64,000 bases of DNA from Neobacillus mesonae (GTDB taxonomy: Bacteria; Bacillota; Bacilli; Bacillales; Cytobacillaceae): contig NZ_JAMBNQ010000025.1 of NCBI RefSeq assembly GCF_023715155.1, forward strand, positions 1-64,000, read 5' to 3'. The notes beneath the pieces are model-generated. The model was not told the origin of the DNA. It ran no database searches and was given only the letters and a program-made list of their open reading frames with translations. Of this stretch, positions 26,344-36,654 are shown piece after piece. How positions within the stretch are numbered: the stretch's first letter is position 1; every line of letters starts with the position of its first letter. The translations under genes and the position numbers were made by a program.

Positions 26344-27273
26344 TTTATATTGAGTTTTATATTGTTCAAATTCCTTTTCTGAACAGAAAACCAAATGCCC
26401 AGGCGCTAGTTCCCTCATTTCAACTTTTTCGTTTTCCTCGTAGTGATGGGCTGCTGGATCATATAAAATCCGTCGGCGGGTTCTTTCTGATTCAGGATCT
26501 GGCAGCGGTATAGCAGATAACAAGGATTTAGTATAGGGATGCATAGCATTTTTATACAATTCATCGGCTGGCGCCAGTTCGACCATTTTACCAAAATACA
26601 TTACCCCGATTCGGTCGCTGATATATTTTACCATGGATAAATCGTGGGCTATAAACAAATATGTCAATCCTTTTTCACGCTGCAGTTTCTTCATTAAGTT
26701 AACAACTTGCGCTTGAATAGAGACGTCTAAGGCAGAAATCGGTTCATCAGCAATAATGAATTCAGGCTCAACCGCCAATGCTCTGGCAATTCCAATTCTC
26801 TGTCTTTGACCTCCAGAGAATTCGTGCGGATAACGATTGGCATGCTCTTTATTTAAACCAACTGTCTCAAGCAGCTGGTATACCCTTTCCATTCGATTTT
26901 TCTTCCCTTTAGCTAATCCATGGATGTCAATCCCCTCAGCAATAATATCAGCAACTGTCATCCTTGGATTTAAGGAAGCATATGGATCTTGGAAAATCAT
27001 TTGCATTTTACGGTTGAATTTTTTCAATTCCGATTTTGACTTTTTGCCATGAACGTCTTCACCATTAAATAAAACTTGGCCGCCGGTGGCATCATACAGC
27101 CGGATAATCGTCCGGCCAGTTGTCGATTTGCCGCAGCCTGATTCACCGACAAGGCCCAGCGTCTCCCCTTTATAAATATCGAAGGTAACATCGTCCACCG
27201 CTTTTACTTGGTTGGGACGGCCAATATTAAAATACTGTTTTAAGTGTTTGATTTCTAATAATTTTTCCGCCAT
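26338..27273 (-). CDS. oppF: oligopeptide ABC transporter ATPase OppF
   Basis: A 311-residue ATPase energising oligopeptide import. Walker [11 protein letters not shown]-loop [10 protein letters not shown], signature [14 protein letters not shown], Walker [12 protein letters not shown] and H-loop FIAHDLS are all intact. The C-terminal extension lacks the Cys cluster that many OppF/DppF proteins (and AppF here) carry. Directly abuts oppD (27273/27274). Last of oppABCDF. Confidence 0.95.
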   Translation of the reverse strand: MAEKLLEIKHLKQYFNIGRPNQVKAVDDVTFDIYKGETLGLVGESGCGKSTTGRTIIRLYDATGGQVLFNGEDVHGKKSKSELKKFNRKMQMIFQDPYASLNPRMTVADIIAEGIDIHGLAKGKKNRMERVYQLLETVGLNKEHANRYPHEFSGGQRQRIGIARALAVEPEFIIADEPISALDVSIQAQVVNLMKKLQREKGLTYLFIAHDLSMVKYISDRIGVMYFGKMVELAPADELYKNAMHPYTKSLLSAIPLPDPESERTRRRILYDPAAHHYEENEKVEMRELAPGHLVFCSEKEFEQYKTQYKK

Positions 27274-28341
27274 TTAGTTCCCCTCCTTCACGAGAATCGG
27301 TTTTTCAAAGGTAGAGGACAATTTTCTCATTCGTCTTTTGACTGCTTCCGGCGGTTCCACTTTTGGTGCATCCGGATGCAGCAGCCATGTTTTAGCAAAG
27401 TGCGTTTCTGAAACTTGGAATAATGGCGGCTCTTCCTCAAAATCAATAGCCAAAGCATATTTATTTCGTGCCGCAAAAGCATCCCCTTTTGGAGGATGTG
27501 TTAAATCCGGCGGTGTACCAGGAATTGCAGTAAGTTCCTCTTCATGGCTGCTGTCCAAACTTGGCATTGACGCAAGTAAGCCCCATGTATACGGGTGGCG
27601 TGGATCATAAAAAATTTCATCTACAGTGCCTATTTCAACAATCTGTCCGGCATACATAACTGCCACACGATCGGCGACATTTGCTACAACACCTAAGTCA
27701 TGTGTAATAAAGATAATGGAAGTATCCATTTTCTTTTGTAAATCCTTCATCAATTCAAGTATTTGAGCCTGAATTGTAACATCCAATGCAGTTGTTGGTT
27801 CATCAGCAATTAAAAGACTTGGATTTGCTGCAAGGGCGATGGCAATCATGGCCCGCTGCCTCATACCGCCGGAAAATTCATGTGGATATTGATTAATTCT
27901 TTTTTCCGGCATCGGGATTCCAACAAGTCTAAGCAATTCGACTGCCCGTTCCTTCGCTTGATGCGAACTCATATTTTGGTGTTTAAGCAAAACTTCTGTG
28001 ATCTGATGTCCGACCTTCATTGTGGGATTTAAAGAAGTCATTGGGTCCTGGAAAATCATGCTAATTTCTTTCCCGCGGATCTTTTCCATCTCTTTATCAG
28101 TTTTCTTAACGATATCTTCACCATGAAATAAAATCTGTCCACCGGTAATTTTTCCTGGCGGCATTGGAATCAGTTTCATGACCGTTTGATTCAATACTGA
28201 TTTTCCCGAACCAGATTCTCCTACCACTGCAAGAGTTTCACCTTTAAAAAGATCAAAAGAAACACCACGTACTGCTTGTACTTCTCCTCCATACACTTGG
28301 AATGAGACTTTTAAGTCTTTTACCTCGAGTATCTTGTCCAT
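27274..28341 (-). CDS. oppD: oligopeptide ABC transporter ATPase OppD
   Basis: A 355-residue ATPase partner of OppF. Walker [10 protein letters not shown]-loop [13 protein letters not shown], signature [14 protein letters not shown], Walker [13 protein letters not shown]-loop ITHDLG. The C-terminal [21 protein letters not shown] region is the solute-binding-protein-transporter extension, but the usual Cys residues are replaced ([12 protein letters not shown]). Four bases before it lies the oppC stop. Confidence 0.95.
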   Translation of the reverse strand: MDKILEVKDLKVSFQVYGGEVQAVRGVSFDLFKGETLAVVGESGSGKSVLNQTVMKLIPMPPGKITGGQILFHGEDIVKKTDKEMEKIRGKEISMIFQDPMTSLNPTMKVGHQITEVLLKHQNMSSHQAKERAVELLRLVGIPMPEKRINQYPHEFSGGMRQRAMIAIALAANPSLLIADEPTTALDVTIQAQILELMKDLQKKMDTSIIFITHDLGVVANVADRVAVMYAGQIVEIGTVDEIFYDPRHPYTWGLLASMPSLDSSHEEELTAIPGTPPDLTHPPKGDAFAARNKYALAIDFEEEPPLFQVSETHFAKTWLLHPDAPKVEPPEAVKRRMRKLSSTFEKPILVKEGN

Positions 28342-28345
28342 ATTC

Positions 28346-29269
28346 TCACTCCTTATTCCGTAATCGTGGGTCTAAGGCATCGCGCAGCCCATCACCGATA
28401 ACGTTAAATGCGAAAATGGTTAAAGCAATTAAGACTGCCGGGAAAAATAAACGCCATGGGTAATACTGAATGGAAGCCAGTCCATCATTAGCCATTGTTC
28501 CCCAGCTGGCAAGCGGCGGCGTTAATCCCAGCCCAAGGAAACTTAAAAAGGATTCAGTAAAAATAGCTGATGGAATCGTTAATGTCATTGTAACCAAGAT
28601 TGACCCCATCGCATTTGGGATTAAGTGCCGTCCCATAATCCGTGATACACTTGCCCCTAGAGTTCTTGCAGCTAATACATATTCCTGGTTCTTTAGTGAT
28701 AAGACTTCCCCGCGGACAATCCTCGCCATATTAATCCAGCCTGTAATTGTCATTGCAATAATCATTGTTGTTAAATTGGCCCCTAAAACAACCATTAATA
28801 AAATAACAAGCAGTAAGTATGGAACACCATATAAAATATCTGCAATACGCATCATAATTTCATCAACACGTCCGCCTTTATAACCGGCTATTCCCCCCCA
28901 TGCTACTCCAATAAAAAAGTCAATTAAAGCTGCCATAATACCTATAAACAGAGAGATTCTGGCCCCCTGCCATGTACGGGCAAACATGTCCCGTCCTAAA
29001 TCATCAGTACCAAACCAATGGGTTGATGATGGCGGTTTATTCGTATTCATTAGATCATTTGAAGCATAATCAAATTTAGTCATATATGGTCCAAAGATTG
29101 CCATGAAAACAAGGATAATCAACAATACAATTCCAAACATGGCAAGCTTGTTTTTTCGGAAACGAATAAAAACATCCTTCCAGAATGAAAGGCTTGGCTT
29201 TGAAATTTTTTCAGCATCAGATGCTTTTACGCCAACAATTTGAAATTTCTCTTTTGAAATTTGCTGCAT
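28346..29269 (-). CDS. oppC: oligopeptide ABC transporter permease OppC
   Basis: A 307-residue permease with a cytoplasmic N-terminus (about 1-40), six helices, LGTDDLGRDMFARTWQGARIS on the outer side and the EAA-like loop LAARTLGASVSRIMGRHLIPN. Ends GDGLRDALDPRLRNKE, typical of OppC. Two bases separate the oppB stop from its ATG. Confidence 0.95.
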   Translation of the reverse strand: MQQISKEKFQIVGVKASDAEKISKPSLSFWKDVFIRFRKNKLAMFGIVLLIILVFMAIFGPYMTKFDYASNDLMNTNKPPSSTHWFGTDDLGRDMFARTWQGARISLFIGIMAALIDFFIGVAWGGIAGYKGGRVDEIMMRIADILYGVPYLLLVILLMVVLGANLTTMIIAMTITGWINMARIVRGEVLSLKNQEYVLAARTLGASVSRIMGRHLIPNAMGSILVTMTLTIPSAIFTESFLSFLGLGLTPPLASWGTMANDGLASIQYYPWRLFFPAVLIALTIFAFNVIGDGLRDALDPRLRNKE

Positions 29270-29271
29270 AA

Positions 29272-30207
29272 TTACTCTCCTTTCTTCCCGCCGGCCAATT
29301 TAATACGTGGATCGATCAGTCCATAGGCAATATCGACAAGGAGAATAGAAACTAATAATAAAATACTGTAAAACACCGTAACACCCATAATGACGGTATA
29401 GTCTCGGTTTGAAATACTTAAAACAAAATGCGACCCTAAACCAGGGATACCAAATATTTTTTCAATTACGAAGCTTCCTGTAATTATTCCTGCAGCCAAT
29501 GGACCCATATAAGAAACAACTGGAAGCAGCGCATTCCGTATCGTATGCTTCATAATCATTGCCCCTCTGCTTAATCCCTTTGCCTTAGCAGTTTTGATAT
29601 AGTCGTTGCTTAAAACTTCAAGCATGCTTGAACGAGTTAAGCGAGCGATAAATGCCATTGGTGTTGCTCCTAAAGCAAGAGCTGGCAGTACGGTATGTGA
29701 AAACGTTTCCCACCTTGCAACTGGAAAAAGGCCTAACTTAATGGCAAATATATATTGTAAAAATGTAGCCATGATAAATGATGGAACAGATATACCAAAT
29801 ACAGCAATAATCATTGCCGTATAATCCTGCCATTTATTGTGCCTTAGAGCTGCAATAACTCCCAAAACAATTCCAACCGCAACGGCAAATAATATTGCCT
29901 CAAGTCCCAAAGTTAAGGAAACTGGAAATCCATCATTGATTAAATCATTTACGGTCCGGGATTCATATTTAAAAGATGGACCAAAATCCCATTGAACGAT
30001 TCTTACTAGATAATCCCCATATTGTACGTACCAAGGTTTATCTAATCCATAGTGTTCATTAAGGTTTGCCTCAATTTCAGGAGGTAATTTTTTTTCGGAA
30101 GTAAATGGGTTTCCTGGTGCTATTCTCATTAAGAAAAACGTTGCAGTTATGATAATAAGAAGAGAAACAATCATATACAGCAAACGTTTGCTAATATATT
30201 TTACCAA
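29272..30207 (-). CDS. oppB: oligopeptide ABC transporter permease OppB
   Basis: A 311-residue permease. Characteristic segments are [19 protein letters not shown], the EAA-like loop [21 protein letters not shown] and [14 protein letters not shown] at the end. TTG at 30207 follows GGAGGTG by about 6 bases and gives exactly the B. subtilis length; a longer form from 30222 would begin within the ribosome binding site. Confidence 0.94.
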   Translation of the reverse strand: MVKYISKRLLYMIVSLLIIITATFFLMRIAPGNPFTSEKKLPPEIEANLNEHYGLDKPWYVQYGDYLVRIVQWDFGPSFKYESRTVNDLINDGFPVSLTLGLEAILFAVAVGIVLGVIAALRHNKWQDYTAMIIAVFGISVPSFIMATFLQYIFAIKLGLFPVARWETFSHTVLPALALGATPMAFIARLTRSSMLEVLSNDYIKTAKAKGLSRGAMIMKHTIRNALLPVVSYMGPLAAGIITGSFVIEKIFGIPGLGSHFVLSISNRDYTVIMGVTVFYSILLLVSILLVDIAYGLIDPRIKLAGGKKGE

Positions 30208-30247
30208 ATGGCACACCTCCAAATTTTACTAAAAAGGCTTAATCAGA

Positions 30248-30287
30248 AACGAAGGTATATAGGAATAATTCCCATATACCTTTGTTC
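30248..30287 (-). promoter_or_regulatory. hairpin between oppA and oppB
   Basis: AAGGTATATAGGAA pairs with TTCCCATATACCTT in the 86-base gap after oppA, without a proper T run. It is likely an mRNA-stabilising or leaky terminator structure that lets oppA be made in excess of oppBCDF. A comparable hairpin follows appA. Confidence 0.6.
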
Positions 30288-30308
30288 CGAATAAAATTCT
30301 AATTGGAT

Positions 30309-31952
30309 TTATTCAAAATGAGCCCATTTAAATTGAACATCACCTAGACCAGATATTACTACGTCTTTAAGGTTTTCATCTTGAACCCAGGTATTTGTGT
30401 AGAAATAAATTGGTGCTACAGGCATTTCATCCATAAAGATAGCTTCTGCATCTTTTAACATTTGTAAACGTTTTGCTGGATCTGATTCAGTTTGAGAATC
30501 TATCAACAATTGTTTGAATTTAGGATTTTCCCAGTTTGTATCATTGTTACCGCCTTTTTTATCACGGAACAATTCAAGGAAGTTGATTGGGTCGTTGAAG
30601 TCACCCAACCAGCCCATACGGCCGACTTGGTAATCGCCATTATGAAGTTTGGAAATGTAAACTTTCCATTCCTCATTTTCAAGTTTTACATTAATGCCAA
30701 GTTCTTTTTTCCACATATCCTGAATTGCTTGAGCAATCTTTTGATGCCCTTCATCAGTGTTATATGAAAGTGTGATTGTTGGAAGTTTAGATGCATCGCT
30801 TAAACCTAGATCTTTTAATCCTGCTGCTAAAAATTCCTTAGCTTTTGCAGCATCGTTATCCTTAAAGTAACCTTGTTCATTCTCTTTAATCATGGATGGC
30901 GGTACGGCTGCCATTGCAGGGATTTGACCACCTTGAGTTACATTTTCTACAATTGCTTTACGATTAATTGCATAAGCAAGTGCTTTACGGATATTTACAT
31001 TATTCAATGGCGGCTTTTCGGTATTAAATTTATACCAATAAACCCCAGCGATTGGCTGCGTATGAAGTGAACCATCTTTCTTTAATTGAGGAAGAAGATC
31101 TTGCGGCAGCTGACCAAGCGGCATACCGGCCCAATCTAGTTCACCATTCTTGAACATATTAAGTTCAGTATTGTTATCATTAATCATGTCCATCGAAATT
31201 TTTGTTAATTTTACAGTATCAGCATCCCAATAGTTTTCATTTTTTTCTAGGACGATTTTGCTGCTATGCTCCCATTGAACCATTTTGAAAGGTCCATTGG
31301 ATGTATATTGGTCACCGGCATCTTTATACCAGTCTTTATTAGCTTTTGCAATTTTGCTGTTAACTGGAGAATAAGTATAGAAAGCTGTCAGCTCCAAGAA
31401 ATATGGAGTTGGGTTTTCTAATGTAACTTCTAATGTTTTGTCATCCAGCGCTTTTACGCCAAGTGTTTCAGGTTTTGCTTTGCCTTCATTAATTGCCTGG
31501 CCATTTTTCACATAATACAGCTGGTAAGCATATTGTGATTGATTAGCCGGATCAACCGCCCATTGCCATGCATAGACGAAATCTTCTGCAATTACAGGAT
31601 CCCCGTTTGACCATTTAGCATCACGAAGCTTGAAAGTGTATGTTTTTAAATCGTCGGAAACTTTAATGTCTTCCGCTGCAGCAGGCTGAGGCTTTCCGTC
31701 TTTATCTATTCGTGTTAAGCCTTCATATATTTGTCTAATTACACCGCCTGATGTTGAATCATTTGCCAACCCTGGATGTAAGGAAAATGGCTCAGTCTTA
31801 ATATTAAGACGAAGTTCCTGAGACACTTTCTTCTTACTGTCTGTTTTGCCTTTATCGCCATCAGCATTATCTTTGCCGCCTGAACAAGCAGCCAAGAACA
31901 TGCTTAATACCAGCGATAGAACCAAAAGTAGTGAAAGTTTTGATTTCTTCAC
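30309..31952 (-). CDS. oppA: oligopeptide-binding lipoprotein OppA
   Basis: A 547-residue extracellular solute-binding protein of the SBP family 5. Signal peptide with lipobox LAAC (Cys about 23), followed by a Lys/Asp-rich linker. Family landmarks: LHPGLANDSTSGGVIRQIYEGL and WSNGDPVIAEDFVYAW, plus VRKALAYAI-type NIRKALAYAINRKAIVENV. First gene of oppABCDF; imported peptides serve nutrition and signalling for sporulation and competence. Confidence 0.95.
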   Translation of the reverse strand: MKKSKLSLLLVLSLVLSMFLAACSGGKDNADGDKGKTDSKKKVSQELRLNIKTEPFSLHPGLANDSTSGGVIRQIYEGLTRIDKDGKPQPAAAEDIKVSDDLKTYTFKLRDAKWSNGDPVIAEDFVYAWQWAVDPANQSQYAYQLYYVKNGQAINEGKAKPETLGVKALDDKTLEVTLENPTPYFLELTAFYTYSPVNSKIAKANKDWYKDAGDQYTSNGPFKMVQWEHSSKIVLEKNENYWDADTVKLTKISMDMINDNNTELNMFKNGELDWAGMPLGQLPQDLLPQLKKDGSLHTQPIAGVYWYKFNTEKPPLNNVNIRKALAYAINRKAIVENVTQGGQIPAMAAVPPSMIKENEQGYFKDNDAAKAKEFLAAGLKDLGLSDASKLPTITLSYNTDEGHQKIAQAIQDMWKKELGINVKLENEEWKVYISKLHNGDYQVGRMGWLGDFNDPINFLELFRDKKGGNNDTNWENPKFKQLLIDSQTESDPAKRLQMLKDAEAIFMDEMPVAPIYFYTNTWVQDENLKDVVISGLGDVQFKWAHFE

Positions 31953-32367
31953 TTTGTAGACCTCCCTTTTCTATTTTTCTGAAAAATTACTACATTGCCT
32001 ATTATACCTATTTTAAAATTATTTGTACATTACTTTTTGAAAATTGGTTTCATTTATTTCATAAATGAAAATTTTTTAAGTCTTCTTTAAAGAGTGAAGT
32101 TTTTACAGATTAAGATTTTCATTTATTTCCAACGTTATAAAACCCTTTAATACCAATGGATTCAATATATTTCCCTCCTGCTTCTAAAGCCTCCATGGCA
32201 ACGCTTACAGATTTTTTCTTTTTTTTACTTTTGGATAATCATTTCCAAAACAATTTCCTTATTATGTTATTTTAATATATCTTTTATTGCCCCCTTTAAC
32301 GATTATTTTTCGTAACTTGAAAATAAATATGTGTTTCATTTATAATAGGTATTATTACATTTATGAA
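31953..32367. other. intergenic region upstream of oppA and the trpS leader
   Basis: About 415 bases. It holds the oppA promoter (32001-32029) and otherwise AT-rich sequence. A 25-codon minus-strand frame (32119-32196) has peptide-like composition but no ribosome binding site, and is not called. Confidence 0.5.
32001..32029 (-). promoter_or_regulatory. sigma-A promoter of the opp operon
   Basis: On the minus strand TGTACA and TATAAT are separated by exactly 17 bases, about 50 bases before the oppA start codon. Confidence 0.6.
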
Positions 32368-32636
32368 TTATAAGCGATGATAAAGATTAGTACGTATTTT
32401 GAATTATTTCAGAGAGTTTGTGGCTGGTGGAAACAAACATAATCAAATACGGAATGGACTTTTGAGCTTCCCTTTGAACCCCTTTAGGGCAGTAGAAGGA
32501 GACGTCATTCCTGCGTTAGAAGGATACCTGATAACTACTTAAATCAGGACTTAAGAGACTCGGAAGAACTGAGTAATTAGGGTGGTACCGCGAGCCATTC
32601 GTCCCTATGTAACGGGATGAGTGGCTTTTTGTATAT
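32368..32636 (+). ncRNA. tryptophan T-box leader of trpS
   Basis: A complete T-box riboswitch. Stem I features AGAGA (32411-32415) and GGTGGAA (32426-32432) are present. The specifier loop GGAATGGAC carries TGG (Trp) at 32455-32457. The T-box core AGGGTGGTACCGCG lies at 32579-32592. A terminator follows: GAGCCATTCGTCCC pairs with GGGATGAGTGGCT plus TTTTT (32593-32632). Uncharged tRNA-Trp would pair with the TGG and the T-box and favour read-through into trpS. Confidence 0.92.
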
Positions 32637-32644
32637 ATATTTAG

Positions 32645-33646
<1,002 letters not shown>

Positions 33647-33650
33647 GAAA

Positions 33651-33696
33651 AAAAACTGCTTCAAAAGGCATCCTATACCTTTTGAAGCAGTTTTTT
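33651..33696. terminator. bidirectional terminator between trpS and yjbA
   Basis: AAAAACTGCTTCAAAAGG and CCTTTTGAAGCAGTTTTT form a perfect 18-base stem around a nine-base loop. Confidence 0.92.
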
Positions 33697-34441
33697 AATT
33701 TACTTTTGAACCATTTTCCATTTCCCAAAGTTTTTCGAAAAATGGCTGCCCTTTAATAATATTTTCGCAAAAAATTTCATGTTTTTCTGACCAGCCACAT
33801 TTAATTTCTTCAAATAACTGTTCCCATGCCTCTTCAAAATTCATTTCTTGGATATGAGAATAACGCTCAGGACACCATTCAGTGTACCAATATCTGACTT
33901 CGGCTTCATTGTTTGATGAGAATAGTTGATCAAGTGCCATAAATAATAACTGCTTTAACTGCCGTTCTTTTCTAGTTAATCCCCTCATTAACTCTGGATC
34001 CGGCGATAAAATGTGAAAATCCTTTACTTCACAAGGTCCGCTAAATTGATATTCTTTTGCCTCATGTGATGCAATCATTTCATATACCAGCTGCTCCTGC
34101 CTTGGAATTAGCCTGCTCTTGCGGATTGGAATATTATAACCGATTGTGTCAACAGCTAAAATTCCTGTTCCATCTGTCACTACAAAGCAATATTCAAGCT
34201 GGATTCTTTCATGATTTTTTCTTAGATATGCTTTTTGGTAAATATCATCTAATAGCTGCTGTGGTAATTCTGACAAGTCATTCTCAATGTATTGAAAAAG
34301 AATGGGTTCAACTTTTACTAGAGGAACTTGGTCAAGCAGCTCAACAGCATCATCTTTACGCCATTCATGAAAGTGGCAAACATTATAACCGTTCTCTTCC
34401 CCTTCAAACCAATTTACCCATACATCATGAAGATATAACAT
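33695..34441 (-). CDS. yjbA: UPF0736 family protein YjbA
   Basis: A 248-residue acidic cytosolic protein, family UPF0736/DUF3603, function unknown. Conserved: [20 protein letters not shown] at the start and the Trp/Glu-rich C-terminal region ([34 protein letters not shown]). ATG at 34441 follows GAGGGG; the in-frame upstream ATG at 34456 lies ahead of that site. Between trpS and appC as in B. subtilis. Confidence 0.87.
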   Translation of the reverse strand: MLYLHDVWVNWFEGEENGYNVCHFHEWRKDDAVELLDQVPLVKVEPILFQYIENDLSELPQQLLDDIYQKAYLRKNHERIQLEYCFVVTDGTGILAVDTIGYNIPIRKSRLIPRQEQLVYEMIASHEAKEYQFSGPCEVKDFHILSPDPELMRGLTRKERQLKQLLFMALDQLFSSNNEAEVRYWYTEWCPERYSHIQEMNFEEAWEQLFEEIKCGWSEKHEIFCENIIKGQPFFEKLWEMENGSKVN

Positions 34442-34583
34442 TGTACAACCCCTCACTTCAAGTAACTATTTGTCACTCAGTATGGTCAGAGGGCAGTTAA
34501 TTTATTCCTGTGTATATATATTTTGGTTGAAGTATTTATTGCTTTATAGTCATTTTCCAATAGTGTACTAAAGGATAAAGCAA

Positions 34584-34616
34584 AAAAAATCTACCATGTT
34601 TGATGGTAGATTTTTT
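34584..34616 (-). terminator. terminator of the app operon
   Basis: AAAAAATCTACCAT and ATGGTAGATTTTTT pair around GTTTG just downstream of the appC stop, ending on the minus strand in a T run. Confidence 0.88.
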
Positions 34617-35526
34617 ATCTTCTTGATTTGGGATTGAAAGCATCCTTTAGACCTTCGCCAATAAAATTTATGGATAGAATGGTGATTGTAATCATTAAAG
34701 CAGGAGGCATCCAAATCCAATATTTGAATTGAAGAACATCTGGTTCATTTGCTGAATTTAACATATTTCCCCAGCTCGGTGTCTCCTGCGGCACACCGAA
34801 ACCAAGATAACTTAAAGCAGACTCAATGACAATCATGGTAGCAAACGTAATTGTTGCTTGTACAATGATTGTGGATAACACATTGGGCAATAAATGCTTT
34901 ATTATTACTTTTGCAGGGGTGCAGCCTATGGATATAGCGGCAGTTATATATTCATTCTCTTTTTCAGAAAGAATTTTGCTTCTTACAATTCTAGCAATCC
35001 CTCCCCAATACAAGAAACTGATTACAGCAATCAAAACCCATAACCCGCTGACTCTTCCAAATAAGATGGCATTTATGACGATTACAATGACTAGAAAAGG
35101 AAAATTTAAAATTAAATCAGTAAATCTCATTAATAAATTATCTACTGCTCCGCCAAAATATCCCGCAATAGAGCCAATGAGAGTTCCAAGAAAAATGACA
35201 AAAAAGGTACAGCTTAATCCAACTAAAAGAGAGATTCTGCCCCCGTAAAGTAATCTTGTAAATACATCACGGCCTGCTTTATCGGTTCCCAGCCAATGTT
35301 CTTTGGATGGTTCCAAACCCATTTGGCCAATATTAATTCTTGATACATCTGCAGTGGTAATATAAGGCGCAAGGAAAGAAAGGATTCCTACTATCACTAA
35401 AAAGAAAAGACTCGTCATGGCCAGTTTATTTTTTGCAAACTTTCTTCGGGCCATCGCCCATGGGGATAAACTCTTTTTCGGGGGCCCCGCATTTCTTTTT
35501 GGATTTTTCTGTGTCACAATTTCCAA
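34615..35526 (-). CDS. appC: oligopeptide ABC transporter permease AppC
   Basis: A 303-residue permease with a basic cytoplasmic head (KNPKRNAGPPKKSLSPWAM), six helices, HWLGTDKAGRDVFTRLLYGG and the EAA-like loop TAAISIGCTPAKVIIKHLLPN. Ends GEGLKDAFNPKSRR. TTG start after GGGGGGAG. Last gene of appDFABC in the B. subtilis order. Confidence 0.94.
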   Translation of the reverse strand: MEIVTQKNPKRNAGPPKKSLSPWAMARRKFAKNKLAMTSLFFLVIVGILSFLAPYITTADVSRINIGQMGLEPSKEHWLGTDKAGRDVFTRLLYGGRISLLVGLSCTFFVIFLGTLIGSIAGYFGGAVDNLLMRFTDLILNFPFLVIVIVINAILFGRVSGLWVLIAVISFLYWGGIARIVRSKILSEKENEYITAAISIGCTPAKVIIKHLLPNVLSTIIVQATITFATMIVIESALSYLGFGVPQETPSWGNMLNSANEPDVLQFKYWIWMPPALMITITILSINFIGEGLKDAFNPKSRR

Positions 35527-35540
35527 GTTTTTTCTCCCCC

Positions 35541-36506
35541 CTAATCTAACCTAATTCTTGGATCTACAACACCATATAAAATATCAGCAACTAAATTGCC
35601 CAATAGTGTTAAGAAAGAGAATAACATCGTCAATGTCATTAAAACAGGATAGTCCCTTGTTCCTACGGATTGAAGGAATAACTGCCCTAATCCAGGATAG
35701 GTAAATATGGTTTCCGTAATGATTGCACCACTTATAATGGCAACAATATCAAACCCTAAATATGTGATAAGCGGGATAATTGAATTTCTCAGAATATGGA
35801 CATTATAAATCTTTTTTTCCGAAGTTCCTTTTGCCCTGGCTGTACGGACAAAATCCTTTCTGCTATTTTCTATAATATCATTCCGCAAAAACTGAGTATA
35901 ACTGGCGATATTTAAAAATCCAAGAACAACTGCGGGTAAAAAAACATGATGAAGACGGCTTAGCCAATATTCCAATGTCCCTTCCGTCACACCAATATCT
36001 ACCGAACCATTGGACGGAAACCACCCCAGCTTAAAGGAAAATAGGAAAATAGCAAAAACACCTGCAACAAAGGCCGGGATTGACAAACCTAAATAATTTA
36101 ATCCGCTTATAAAGTTATCCCCCAGCGTATATGGTTTTCTTCCTGCATAGGTACCCATAATAAAAGCCAGGATATAAGTGATGATAATTGAAGTAATGCC
36201 AAGCATAATGGTATTCGGCAAACGCTCACCAATCACTTCCGAAACATCTATTTTAAAACGCGTTGACTTTCCAAAATCCCCTTGAACAAAATTTCCAACC
36301 CAACGAAAATATTGCTGTGGCACCGGGTCATTATACCCTAATTTTTCCCGCATTTCTTGGATATATTGCGGGTTTGTATTTCTTGGGTCGATTTCACCTG
36401 AAAGAGAGTCTCCAGGCATTAATTTTGCCAGGGTGAAGACAATAACGGAGATCAGGAATAACATCGGAATCATGCCCAATATTCTACGAAATGCATATTT
36501 TAGCAT
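35541..36506 (-). CDS. appB: oligopeptide ABC transporter permease AppB
   Basis: A 321-residue permease with LAKLMPGDSLSGEIDPRNTN, six helices and the EAA-like loop RTARAKGTSEKKIYNVHILRN; ends GVVDPRIRLD. AAGGAG lies 7 bases before the ATG at 36506, so the GTG two codons earlier is not the start. Confidence 0.94.
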   Translation of the reverse strand: MLKYAFRRILGMIPMLFLISVIVFTLAKLMPGDSLSGEIDPRNTNPQYIQEMREKLGYNDPVPQQYFRWVGNFVQGDFGKSTRFKIDVSEVIGERLPNTIMLGITSIIITYILAFIMGTYAGRKPYTLGDNFISGLNYLGLSIPAFVAGVFAIFLFSFKLGWFPSNGSVDIGVTEGTLEYWLSRLHHVFLPAVVLGFLNIASYTQFLRNDIIENSRKDFVRTARAKGTSEKKIYNVHILRNSIIPLITYLGFDIVAIISGAIITETIFTYPGLGQLFLQSVGTRDYPVLMTLTMLFSFLTLLGNLVADILYGVVDPRIRLD

Positions 36507-36560
36507 GTGCACTCTCCTTGTCTATAAAGTAAAACTAGGTAAACACAGGGATAATTAATT

Positions 36561-36598
36561 AAATGGGAGAGGCTTTATTTCAAGCCTTCATCCCATTT
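36561..36598 (-). promoter_or_regulatory. hairpin between appA and appB
   Basis: AAATGGGA pairs with TCCCATTT, with an inner GGCTT/AAGCC stem, and no T run follows. Placed after the binding-protein gene like the oppA hairpin; probably tunes appA versus appBC mRNA. Confidence 0.6.
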
Positions 36599-36654
36599 AA
36601 AGTGTTAGAACTCCTAAATGTATGCGTTAACATACTTTTTTCATTCTGCTGGAA

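Noticed and set aside
32119..32196. 25-codon minus-strand frame MEALEAGGKYIESIG..
   Set aside because: Plausible composition but no ribosome binding site and a stop just upstream in frame; may be a remnant.
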